In this document: positions 56,109 to 64,000 of the stretch, one piece after another | Numbering within the stretch: position 1 is the first letter of the stretch | How the letters are laid out: each line of letters starts with the position of its first letter | Origin: Amphibalanus amphitrite | Lineage: Eukaryota; Arthropoda; Thecostraca; Balanomorpha; Balanidae | DNA length: 64,000 bases | Reading direction: 5' to 3' | Assembly: GCF_019059575.1 (NCBI RefSeq) | Contig: NW_024881589.1 | Coordinates: 1-64,000 of the forward strand | The notes under the pieces: model-generated | The model's database searches: none | Seen by the model: only the letters and a program-made list of their open reading frames with translations | What the model was told of the DNA's origin: nothing | Made by a program: the position numbers and the translations under genes

Positions 56109-56579
56109 TTAAAGGGAATAGTTCACTTCACTTTCCTCAAATTAGTTTTTTTTTGCAATGGATTTATGACTTTTGTGTTTATAATGATAAGAAAATAAAA
56201 TAAAACCTTTTCATAAAAAGGATTGTTTTCTATATTTCAATGTAGGAAGAACCATATACTATATACCTAAAATAACGTTTGACGCGGAGCCTTATTATGC
56301 GTTGACCAATCACATTGCGTAGTTCCTGTTCAAACCTACCTACGCATGCTGCATTTGCTGCAAGCAATAAGCTGATCGGCTGACGATGACGTGGCTGCAT
56401 TCCTCAGCAAGGCACGCATTTCTCTGCAAGGCACTCTTTTCGGAACGAAAAATGGAATATCTTCATCTAGGGTGATCGTTGGGCCATAGAATCTTCTGAT
56501 TTGTGCCAGTCTCAGCTCAAGCTACAAAACTGCTATTCCAGCTCAAAACCCCACGTTAAAAGTGAACTATTTCCTTTAA
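56109..56579. mobile_element. TTAA-type MITE
   Basis: Inverted ends AGGGAATAGTTCACTT (56113) and the complement of AGGAAATAGTTCACTT (ending 56575), flanked by TTAA at 56109-56112 and 56576-56579. No ORF. TTAA duplications point to the piggyBac or Kolobok superfamilies. Confidence 0.85.
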
Positions 56580-58812
56580 GAGGGTAAAATATGCGGCAAG
56601 TTTGGAAGACAAAGTACACAGGGGCGAACCTGAATAAAACAAATACAAAATTGGCAGTTTAAAACCCAGTTTAAAGCGTAGAGCAAGTTATCTTTGATGC
56701 CTGAAAGCAGAATAACAGCCGTGAGAATCTTAGTATAGGAGTCTCATATCTGTACGAGTAGGCATAACGGTTCTTTCGAAACTGGCAGTTGTGACGCTTC
56801 TTGCACGCGAACGGCGCACCAAGTCTTTTGATTGACAAGCGGTCTTTACTGAAAGGTAACCCCATCTGATCAACGTTGCAAAACATTTCAAAAATGGGAC
56901 TGCTTCATTCAAAGTTCGCGTGTGAATCTTTACGGCAATGCCCTTTATTGGTGACCAGAGCGCAAGGCGTAAATCCGTTATGAGGGGTTTATGTGGAAAT
57001 CTGTGCATCGAACACAGAACGCTGTTGGCTGATATGAGGGTATATCCTTGGGTTTAATTTGAGCTCTATTTATGATATGTCTCATGTCAAAACAGAAGCA
57101 TTCTCCCACCTTTTGCCGCTATAAAGGTGCGTTACTTTCGTCCTCGTTTTTGTTTACAGACATGCAAGAACAGTGAAGTGATAAAAGATACAAATGAGTT
57201 CAATGCAATAACAGCCACATGTGCCAATAAATCAAGGAAATAAATATGAATATTGATAGCAGCCATAGTCTAGTTAGATTTCACTTCCAGTCGCTGGCAT
57301 CCTCCACCGTATCCAGCCAAGATGTATTTCTCCCACAACACAGTAAATATCATCGCGGGAGGCATACATTAGAGCCGTCAGGAGTTCGTGCCTCAAACGG
57401 CACAACATGCGCCGTTACCGCCGCATGCGCCACCCACGCCTCGGTGAGTGATAGCCGCCGCCACCAGTGGGAATCCTCGCCGCATTAACTGCGGTAATGG
57501 ACATGCTGTAGTTAGCATACTATCTACATGTTATGCAGAGGTACTGAAAAGAGCACACGTATACTGTAAATGACACAGAGGGCAGCTCATCCAGCATCTT
57601 ATATCCGCTGTTTGGCGGCGGGGCTGGGTGCTGTCCTGGCCGTGGCATCGTCGCGCCCTGGCCGGGCGCAGCTCTGCACGTAAGGAGGTCGAGTTCAGGC
57701 TTAGTTTGGGCGGTCAGCAAGATCGTCATCAGTCGCTGAGATAAATATGCCACGGGTCCTGATGGTGGATTGGTCCTTTTGTCTCCGTCGAGAGCCTCCG
57801 GTACTCAACTGCACCCATCCCCGTTCCCGGGGCACTCCGGCACTCCCTCGGCACTCCTGGGGGCTTCCGAAACTCTCCCCGGCCTGGGCAAGTCTGACCA
57901 GCATTCCGCTTCTGCCAGCGACATGAGGATACTGTTTGTTTACGAATTCAACCCGTCTGTAGGGCTACCATCAAAACCCGTATAGCAGCAACGATAAATG
58001 GCAGGTTACCATATAACTTGGCCCGCCGGTACCCAAAAATTATAGGATAATTGAAAAACGCGCGTCCCACTTGTTTGGTTTTGGGTAATACCACGGATTT
58101 CTCCGCATTTGTCTTCGACGCCAATTCAATGAGTCACGTCCCCAGTCCCAGTGCTGTCTGGAGCACTATGATGCCTTTATCGGTCGTCTCTCATTTCAGC
58201 CGTTTACGTTTCAATGGTAATGTTAACGCCAATTCATAACTGTAGGTGTAATACCTATTCTTCAATTGATATGATGATTTCACCACCACAATCACCCATT
58301 TCAATTTATGCAATTGCAATATCTACGCTCTTTACGAACATCAGTTCACATTTAGCTATAGTGTTACGGCTCTTCCATTTATAAGGGCTACATTAAATCA
58401 GGCATATATGACCAATTTCATGCAACCAAATGAGCAGCCATGGCCCATGCACTGCAAAGAAACAGGTAAGCGGTTCCGCGTCAGTCAACTGGAACGATGC
58501 TGCTATATTCTGTCTTATCACCTCGTAATAATAAACAAAACAAGATGGGCGATAGAGCAGTTGCTATAAATTTATGGCGGCCAGTTTGGGTAGCCAGTAG
58601 CAGCATATGGTCGTTCGCTGAACGGACCCCTATTAACGCTACCGTGTCTAACTAACAGTACAATCTTCCGTGTGATTTAGTACCGTGATCGGATCGCTGA
58701 GCTGCTCCCGTCGACCGTGGCGGGACCACCACCGGAGTCTCCGAGCCCCGGGGTGGGTAAGGCGAGACGACTCCGGCCCTTCTTCTTCTTCTGCGCGGTC
58801 GCGGACCGCGCC

Positions 58813-61800
58813 TTAAGGCGCGGCCGGCGGGGGCGGGTCGGTGGCGACCTGCACCCGCCCCACTCTCTTCAGATAACTGATGATGTGTTGGGCCGGCCCC
58901 GAGAGCACTTCCGCCAGGGTCGGACAGTGCCCCCAGAAGCCGGCCCTCGCCGCCACGTGTGCAGGGCACCCGGCCAGGAGGTGCTCCACGTCCTCCTCCT
59001 CCTCGCCGCAGGCTCGGCAGGTCGGGTCTTCGACCAGGCCGAGGCGATGAGCTGTGGCTCGCACCAGTGGGCAGTAGCCGGTGCGAAGCTGGGACAGGGT
59101 GGCCTGGCCCCACCTGTCCAGCTCATCGTGGCTCGGAGTAGGTTCTCGATGTGGGTGCCGCTGCGCCCTTGCGGAGGCCAGCTCCGATGTCCAGCGACGG
59201 ATGGCTGTCCGCGCGCTGGAGAGGTCGATCGGGGCCTCCTCTTGAGCGCAGTCGGCGGCGGCTTGATTGGCGAGGCGGTCGGCTGCCTCGTTGCCGGCGA
59301 GGTCGGCGTGGCCCGGGACCCAGTGCAGGGTGATATCCTTCCCTGCGGCTGTCAGCGCGTCTATTAGGCCCCAGACGCGCTGACCGATGGCCGACTGTTG
59401 GTCGTCCGGGCCGCGGCTAAGTAGCTGGAGCCCCGACCGGGAGTCTGTGCAGAGCAGCACTCTCTTGATGAGTGCTTTAGAGGGGGCCGGTAGCTCATGG
59501 AGACACGTCAGGGCCTCCGTCATTGCCACCAGCTCCGCCCTCATACTGCTGCACACTCGACCGGCCGGTGCCACGCACTCTATTGTGCGTCCCTCGCGGT
59601 GAAGCTCCAGGATCGCTCCACCGCCGCCTTGGATGGTGCCTTCCTTGGCGGATCCGTCCGACCAGATGGTACAGTCTGGATCGGGGACGAGGGCCAGCGC
59701 CGCTAACGCCGCCTCCTTTCTCTTTTCCGGCAGGTCTGTCCTCCTTGTGGGCTGCGGCAGGTCCAGCACGAAACGGACGGCGTCTCCACAGTGGTGCCAG
59801 GGTGGTGCGCCCTGGTAAAGTGCCAGGGGCTCCACTGGGAGGTCGCTCAAGCCCGCCCTGTCGCAGACCCACCTACCGACCCGACGGAAGCATGGCTTGA
59901 ATGAGAGGGTCGCGTCTTCGTCTGCCGGTGGCGGCGGTGGCAGACCCGCCTCTTCGGCAGACGTCACCGCGCGCCTCCATGCCTCGTGGGCCCGGTAGCG
60001 GAGTCTCGGTGGTGGTGTCTTGTCCAGTAGGTTGCGAGCGGGGTCTCCCGGAGGTAGACGGACTATGCGCGCGTACTCGCCGGCTGCTAGCTCCTTGGCA
60101 CGGAGTGATAGCGGAGGGAGGCCTGCCTCCGCCACCAGGGTCTCCTTATCCGTGAGCTTGATGCAGCCGGTAATCAGGCGCGCACATTTCCGCTGCTCTA
60201 CCTCCAGGCGCTCGCGGACAGCCGGTGCCGCATGGGTGAAGTAGATGGCCGCCCCGTAGTCGAAGAGGGAGCGCACGTAGCTCTTGTAGGCGATGCGGAG
60301 TGTGCTACGGTGGCTTCCGTAGCTCCTTCCGGCAATCGCTGACAGGCAAGCACGGCGCTTTGCCATCTTCTCTCTGAGGGCGGCGATGTGGGCGGCGAAG
60401 GTCAGCTGGCAGTCCAACTTCAGGCCGAGGAAGGTGGGCGTCTCCTCGTAGCCTAGCGGATGGTCGCAGAAGCTGAGCTGGGGCTTGACCTTGCCGCCGC
60501 ACTCCTTGGGGTCCAGCGTGAAGGTGGTCATCACGCACTTGGATGGACTAGGTTGGACCTTCCAAGTCTTCACCCAGCGGCTGACCTCGTCCAGGGCCGG
60601 TTGGAGCCTGTCCGCACACTCCTGCAGAGAGCGGCCCGTCGCGAGAAGGGCCACATCATCCGCGAAGAGGGAGACCGTTGGGCTCGAGTCTCCGGCCCGG
60701 AGTTGGTCGTCGATGTCGTTGCAGTAGATGAGCCAGAGGAGAGGGGCGAGCACGCTGCCCTGCGGCAGGCCCTCCTGGAAGACCCGCCACCGGGAGGCTG
60801 ACGTGCCCCATCTCACTCTAGCGCGCCGGTCGCTGAGTAGGGCCCTGATCCAGCGTGTGGCGCAACCCGGCACACCCAGTCGCCGCATCTTAGCGTACAG
60901 CGCATCCCGCCACACCCGGTCGTACGCTCGCGCGTAGTCCAGGAGGACGAGGATGGCTCGCTGCGGTTTCTTGGACTCGAAACCGTCAAAGATGGTCTGG
61001 GTGACTCGGGCTAGCTGGTCCAGTGTAGAGTGGCCCCTCCGAAAACCGGCCTGGTTTCGGTTCAGCTTTCCGGCGCGCTCGAGCCAGTGTTGGAGGCGAT
61101 GCTGCACGAGTCGTTCAGCGAGCTTTCCGATACAGCTTAGCAAGCTGATCGGTCTGTAGCTGCCGGTCTCGTTGGGCGGTTTCCCTTTCTTGGGAATAGC
61201 GACTATTTCCGCCGCCCTCCATGACGCGGGAACCTCCCCGGTGCGCCAGCTCCAGTTCAGCACCTCCAGCAGATGGCGTTCCGCTGAAGGGCTGAGTTGG
61301 TGGAGCATGTCGTTGGTCACTTGATCGACCCCGGGGCTGCGTCCCTTCCGCAGTTTCCTGATGCCGAGCAGGAGCTCTCTGCGGGAGAAGGGCGAGCAGA
61401 AGGCGTCACGACCGCCGTTGCAGCACGTCTGGCTCGTGGCTCGTCTAGCCTCGATCTTGATGGAATGATCTGAGGTCTTGTCCTTGGGCAGGCGGGACAC
61501 CTGCGCGTAGGCCTGGCAAAAGAGATCTGCCTTCTCTTTGTCAGTGACGGCTGGTCTCGTCGGTTGCGCAGGTTGTCCCTCCGTGCCCGGTCTTGAGATG
61601 GCTACGGCCGGCTTAGCTGGAGGACGCCGGCCGTCCATGGTGCGGATCAGGTGCCACATGTCTCCGTCCGGCTTGAGGTCTGCCGCCTTTTGACGGAAGA
61701 AGGCGGTCTTCTCGTTGTCCACGACTTTGTCGGCCGCTGCCCGCTCCTCCTGGTAGCGCAGGACGTCCGCGCGAGAGCGGCTACGGGATGCAGCTACCCG

Positions 61801-63480
61801 TGCCTCTTCCCGTCGATCGGTTGCGTCCTGGCAGGCTTGGTTCCAGAAGGGCGGGCGTCGCCCTCGGCCGCTTCCGAAGGGGATGCTGGCCCTGGCCGCC
61901 CGCAGGATAGTGGCTGCTAGCCTGCTGGCGGCCTCGTTCAGGGAGGTTGGCTGGGCCGACCAGGCGTTGATCAGCTGATCCAGCTCCTCCCGAAACTTGG
62001 GCCAGTCCGCACTCCGGTGGGAGAACCGGCCTCGGCCTTCCCGTCGTGGACGTTGCACAGACGAAGACAGTGTGACGAGGATCGGCAGATGGTCAGAGCC
62101 GATTCCTCGCTGCGTCACCCAGGTGACGTCTCTTGATCGCAGGAGGTCCCTGGAGGCCAGTGAGACGTCTGGTGCAGAGACTCCGCCGGTGCTGGGATTT
62201 TGCCTGGTACACCCGCCGTCATTGAGGATGGTCATGCCGTTGTCGACGGCCCAGTCCTCAATGGCCTCTCCGAGTGCTGTCTCGGGCTGGTAGGTGTCCC
62301 AGCTGAGGCTGTGTGCGTTGAAGTCACCGCACACCACGGCGGGGTGCTCCAGTCTGATCCCGTCCGGCTGGAATCCCTGCTCCTGGGTGCCCTGGCCTGT
62401 TGTCCAACGCGCTGGAGGTGCGTAGATGTTGTAGACCGACAGGCCAAGGGTCTTTGACGCATGCACCGTCACCGAGACACAGTAGGTGTTGGGGTCTGGT
62501 CGGGTGGGGCGGTACGGAGAGGGGTTGACACTGTACGGGATATCGTCCCTCACCAGTGTCAGAACACCCCCTTGACCCTTGGGGGCGGGTGGCGGTCCGG
62601 CTACAGGACGTTGCCGCGTCGCTGCGCCTGTTGGTGCCGACCCCGACCCCCCTCCGGGTCCCGCCTCCGTTTCGCCGTCTCGCACCCCGGCGTCTCTTCT
62701 CTCCGGGCTTGCTGTGCCAGCGGAGGACGCCACTTGCTCAGGGTGGGCAGCGACTGGAGGGGGTTTCGCACCGGCCCTCACCTCGCACCGCCTCTTGCTG
62801 CGACAGCCGCGGCACCAGTTCTCGCGGTCGTTCTTAAAGCGAGTCCGACACGCGGCTAGTGCGGCGGCGGCAGGCTGTGCGGCGGGCGAAGCGCCGTCGG
62901 GTCGCTCCGGCCTGCTGCTGGCAGGTCTCGGTGCCGGGGGCCCTGGTCGCCCCGGCTCCGGTGCGTCCCGTTGGCGCACAACCAGACCGAAGATGCCGGT
63001 TGGGGCTCCAAGGGTGGCATTCGTTGGGGCGGCTGTCTGTGATCCTCGTGGAGGTGGTGGTCCTCGTGGAGGCGGTGATCCTCGTGGAGGCGGTGGTCCC
63101 CTTGGACCCGTGGTAGTAGTGGCCAGGGAAGCGGGGGGCACTCTCGCCCCGCACCGCTTTTTCTGTAGGCATCCCCGGCACCACAGGTCCTTTTGCTGGG
63201 GACCAAGACGCGCCCGGCAGGTCTCGCCTCTTGGTGTGCCGCCCTCATCGTTGCCTCCCATGGAGCCCGTGTCTTCCTGCCGCCGCCGCCCTCCGATGAC
63301 CGGGCTGGAGGTCGGGGCCCCTGGCGCCCCTCCCGCCGCCGCAGTCACATCGGGGGCGGCGACAGCTGTCGCCGATGGTCCGGTGGTCCATGTCCGGCGA
63401 AGGTCGCACCCCCTGTGGCTCCTGCACCCCCGGCACCACTGCGTGCGGTCCAGCAGTGATGTCCGGCATGCTCGGGGGAG
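58813..63480 (-). CDS. LINE C main ORF: C-clamp-like motifs, endonuclease, reverse transcriptase, RNase H
   Basis: The frame is open upstream of the GTG at 63348 and includes the first Cys motif at 63468-63406. Numbered from 63348 (1,511 residues): Cys motifs at 44-66 and 167-188; PPPPRG repeats around 82-101; endonuclease resumes GQGGVLTLVRDDIPYSV (about 265), VVCGDFNAHSLSWD (about 340), GIGSDHLPILV (about 420); reverse transcriptase RKGRSPGVDQVTNDML, SYRPISLLSCIGKLAERL, LVLLDYARAYDRVW, GLPQGSVLAPLLW, LFADDVALLAT (about 890); RNase H IWSDGSAKEGT (about 1228), SSMRAELVAMTEAL, LLCTDSRSG, HWVPGHADLAGNEAADRL; zinc knuckle CRACGEEEEDVEHLLAGC (about 1445). The long uninterrupted frame argues for a recently active element. 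Clade: I/Jockey-group LINE, not more precise. Confidence 0.88.
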   Translation of the reverse strand, partial: LPRACRTSLLDRTQWCRGCRSHRGCDLRRTWTTGPSATAVAAPDVTAAAGGAPGAPTSSPVIGGRRRQEDTGSMGGNDEGGTPRGETCRARLGPQQKDLWCRGCLQKKRCGARVPPASLATTTTGPRGPPPPRGSPPPRGPPPPRGSQTAAPTNATLGAPTGIFGLVVRQRDAPEPGRPGPPAPRPASSRPERPDGASPAAQPAAAALAACRTRFKNDRENWCRGCRSKRRCEVRAGAKPPPVAAHPEQVASSAGTASPERRDAGVRDGETEAGPGGGSGSAPTGAATRQRPVAGPPPAPKGQGGVLTLVRDDIPYSVNPSPYRPTRPDPNTYCVSVTVHASKTLGLSVYNIYAPPARWTTGQGTQEQGFQPDGIRLEHPAVVCGDFNAHSLSWDTYQPETALGEAIEDWAVDNGMTILNDGGCTRQNPSTGGVSAPDVSLASRDLLRSRDVTWVTQRGIGSDHLPILVTLSSSVQRPRREGRGRFSHRSADWPKFREELDQLINAWSAQPTSLNEAASRLAATILRAARASIPFGSGRGRRPPFWNQACQDATDRREEARVAASRSRSRADVLRYQEERAAADKVVDNEKTAFFRQKAADLKPDGDMWHLIRTMDGRRPPAKPAVAISRPGTEGQPAQPTRPAVTDKEKADLFCQAYAQVSRLPKDKTSDHSIKIEARRATSQTCCNGGRDAFCSPFSRRELLLGIRKLRKGRSPGVDQVTNDMLHQLSPSAERHLLEVLNWSWRTGEVPASWRAAEIVAIPKKGKPPNETGSYRPISLLSCIGKLAERLVQHRLQHWLERAGKLNRNQAGFRRGHSTLDQLARVTQTIFDGFESKKPQRAILVLLDYARAYDRVWRDALYAKMRRLGVPGCATRWIRALLSDRRARVRWGTSASRWRVFQEGLPQGSVLAPLLWLIYCNDIDDQLRAGDSSPTVSLFADDVALLATGRSLQECADRLQPALDEVSRWVKTWKVQPSPSKCVMTTFTLDPKECGGKVKPQLSFCDHPLGYEETPTFLGLKLDCQLTFAAHIAALREKMAKRRACLSAIAGRSYGSHRSTLRIAYKSYVRSLFDYGAAIYFTHAAPAVRERLEVEQRKCARLITGCIKLTDKETLVAEAGLPPLSLRAKELAAGEYARIVRLPPGDPARNLLDKTPPPRLRYRAHEAWRRAVTSAEEAGLPPPPPADEDATLSFKPCFRRVGRWVCDRAGLSDLPVEPLALYQGAPPWHHCGDAVRFVLDLPQPTRRTDLPEKRKEAALAALALVPDPDCTIWSDGSAKEGTIQGGGGAILELHREGRTIECVAPAGRVCSSMRAELVAMTEALTCLHELPAPSKALIKRVLLCTDSRSGLQLLSRGPDDQQSAIGQRVWGLIDALTAAGKDITLHWVPGHADLAGNEAADRLANQAAADCAQEEAPIDLSSARTAIRRWTSELASARAQRHPHREPTPSHDELDRWGQATLSQLRTGYCPLVRATAHRLGLVEDPTCRACGEEEEDVEHLLAGCPAHVAARAGFWGHCPTLAEVLSGPAQHIISYLKRVGRVQVATDPPPPAAP
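62785..62850 (-). other. C-clamp-like motif 3 in LINE C
   Basis: CRTRFKNDRENWCRGCRSKR then RC: C-x11-C-x2-C-x5-C, with a basic run between the last two cysteines. Confidence 0.75.
63151..63219 (-). other. C-clamp-like motif 2 in LINE C
   Basis: CRARLGPQQKDLWCRGCLQK then KRC: C-x12-C-x2-C-x5-C, the same spacing as the TCF/LEF C-clamp, which starts CRARFG and has a WC-x-x-C core followed by basic residues (family knowledge). The best match of the three. Confidence 0.8.
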
Positions 63481-63868
63481 CGCAGCTCTGGGGGGCAGGC
63501 TCGTCTTCTCCTGGGTTTCCCCCGTCTCGCAGGGCCTCTCGGGTCGGCCCGTGTGGACGGGGGGGGCCCGCCCCCAGGCCAGCAGTTCTGGTGCTGGCCT
63601 CTGCTCCCTCGAGCGTCTCCGCCGGTGCCTGTGGTGGTGGTGGGCACGGCGATAATACCGGCGTCGGGGGTGCTTCCGCCTCAGGGGGAGGGTCCTGAGC
63701 CGGCGTCCAGTCTTCGCGCGCGGCGATGTTGTAGCCGGGGAAGGCCGGCGTCTCTTGGCTCGCGCTGAGCTTGGTTTCCTGCAGGAGGACCAGGTGCGGG
63801 CGCTCTGAGGCTAGCCTTGCTCTGAGCTCGGTGAGCCGGGGGTAGATTCCGTTGCAGTTCAACTGCAT
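63245..63868 (-). CDS. LINE C endonuclease N-terminus (other frame)
   Basis: Starts MQLNCNGIYPRLTELRARLA, then HLVLLQETKLSASQ and FPGYNIAAREDWTPAQ, the first third of the AP-endonuclease-like domain, with Asn and the QET glutamate in place. The frame is also open upstream of the Met. It then becomes Pro-rich and out of frame with the main ORF. A shift is needed somewhere between about 63690 and 63480; the G8 run at 63559-63566 is the likeliest slip point. Confidence 0.75.
   Translation of the reverse strand: MQLNCNGIYPRLTELRARLASERPHLVLLQETKLSASQETPAFPGYNIAAREDWTPAQDPPPEAEAPPTPVLSPCPPPPQAPAETLEGAEASTRTAGLGAGPPRPHGPTREALRDGGNPGEDEPAPQSCAPPSMPDITAGPHAVVPGVQEPQGVRPSPDMDHRTIGDSCRRPRCDCGGGRGARGPDLQPGHRRAAAAGRHGLHGRQR
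63406..63468 (-). other. C-clamp-like motif 1 in LINE C
   Basis: CRTSLLDRTQWCRGCRSHRG then C: spacing C-x10-C-x2-C-x5-C with the W-C-x-x-C core. Confidence 0.7.
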
Positions 63869-64000
63869 GATCCTGAGTTCCCCCGGCCCACCTTCCCGCC
63901 CGGTCTCCGGCAGGTCGCGCTGAGCTGTCTGTCGGCGCCGGCTCCCCCGGCGTGCCGCGCGCGCTGAGGCATCGGCTTCCCCCCGGCCAGTGGGGCCAGG

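Larger units (their letters stand above)
44952..58650 (+). other. intron of the spondin-domain gene; no exon recognised
   Basis: 13.7 kb scanned on both strands. I see only short random open frames, one MITE at 56109-56579 and tandem AGGTCA-rich units at 53800-53960 and 55980-56095. The candidate RSHDINLP at about 50613 was considered as a Spondin_N exon and rejected because the phase does not fit. Confidence 0.6.
58813..64000 (-). mobile_element. LINE copy C, RNase H-bearing, with C-clamp-like insertion; runs off the right edge
   Basis: The 5' end is beyond the window. Order on the minus strand: endonuclease start (about 63868-63695), Pro/Gly/Arg-rich insertion with three Cys motifs (63695-62590), endonuclease remainder, reverse transcriptase, RNase H, zinc knuckle, stop at 58813. 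No poly(A) or target duplication was found, so the 3' limit between 58813 and about 58650 is uncertain. Confidence 0.85.

Overview
The window is animal nuclear DNA. Short GC-rich coding exons are bounded by canonical GT/AG splice sites and separated by repeat-rich introns. There are long (GA)n/(CT)n microsatellites, hAT and TTAA-type DNA transposons and several non-LTR retrotransposons. The gene content (EGF-like, cadherin-like, F5/8C and spondin domains) is metazoan. An arthropod, probably a crustacean such as a barnacle, is my best guess from general look only; nothing here fixes the species.

Layout, left to right. (1) 1-1828: GA-rich simple repeats and unassigned DNA. (2) 1829-43448, + strand: one very large gene, entered part-way from the left. 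I reconstructed 35 exons whose splice phases agree at every junction (one junction has an alternative). They encode about 1,825 residues: an EGF-like repeat, a cadherin-like stretch, a long run of diverged beta-sandwich-like modules, one complete F5/8 type C (discoidin) domain ending in the typical ELYGC motif, and a C-terminal region ending at a TAG at 43446. No transmembrane segment is visible, so it looks like a secreted or matrix multidomain protein of unrecognised family. (3) 44753-44951, + strand: first coding exon of a spondin-domain secreted protein (signal peptide plus the start of Spondin_N); its intron fills much of the remaining window. (4) About 58813-64000, - strand: a non-LTR retrotransposon with endonuclease, reverse transcriptase, RNase H and a C-terminal zinc knuckle, running off the right edge.

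Mobile DNA inside the big gene is layered. The intron between exons 23 and 24 holds an 11.3-kb hAT transposon (8-bp target duplication GGTCGGAC). Its transposase gene is split by a second terminal-inverted-repeat element (5-bp duplication CCTGG), which carries two LINEs. Five MITE-like elements with target duplications were delimited by eye at 2698, 13355, 14006, 35997 and 56113.

Two observations stand out. First, the right-hand LINE carries three copies of a cysteine motif, C-x(10-12)-C-x2-C-x5-C with the WCRGC core, matching the spacing and residues of the TCF/LEF C-clamp DNA-binding motif. They sit in a long Pro/Gly/Arg-rich insertion in the middle of the endonuclease domain. Second, in at least eight introns of the large gene the exon-intron junction itself has been tandemly copied into the intron, giving arrays of decoy splice donors or acceptors. 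One array has 13 copies of a GC(C/T)AGGTGAG donor.

All calls come from reading the sequence by eye; no alignment, profile search or expression data was available.
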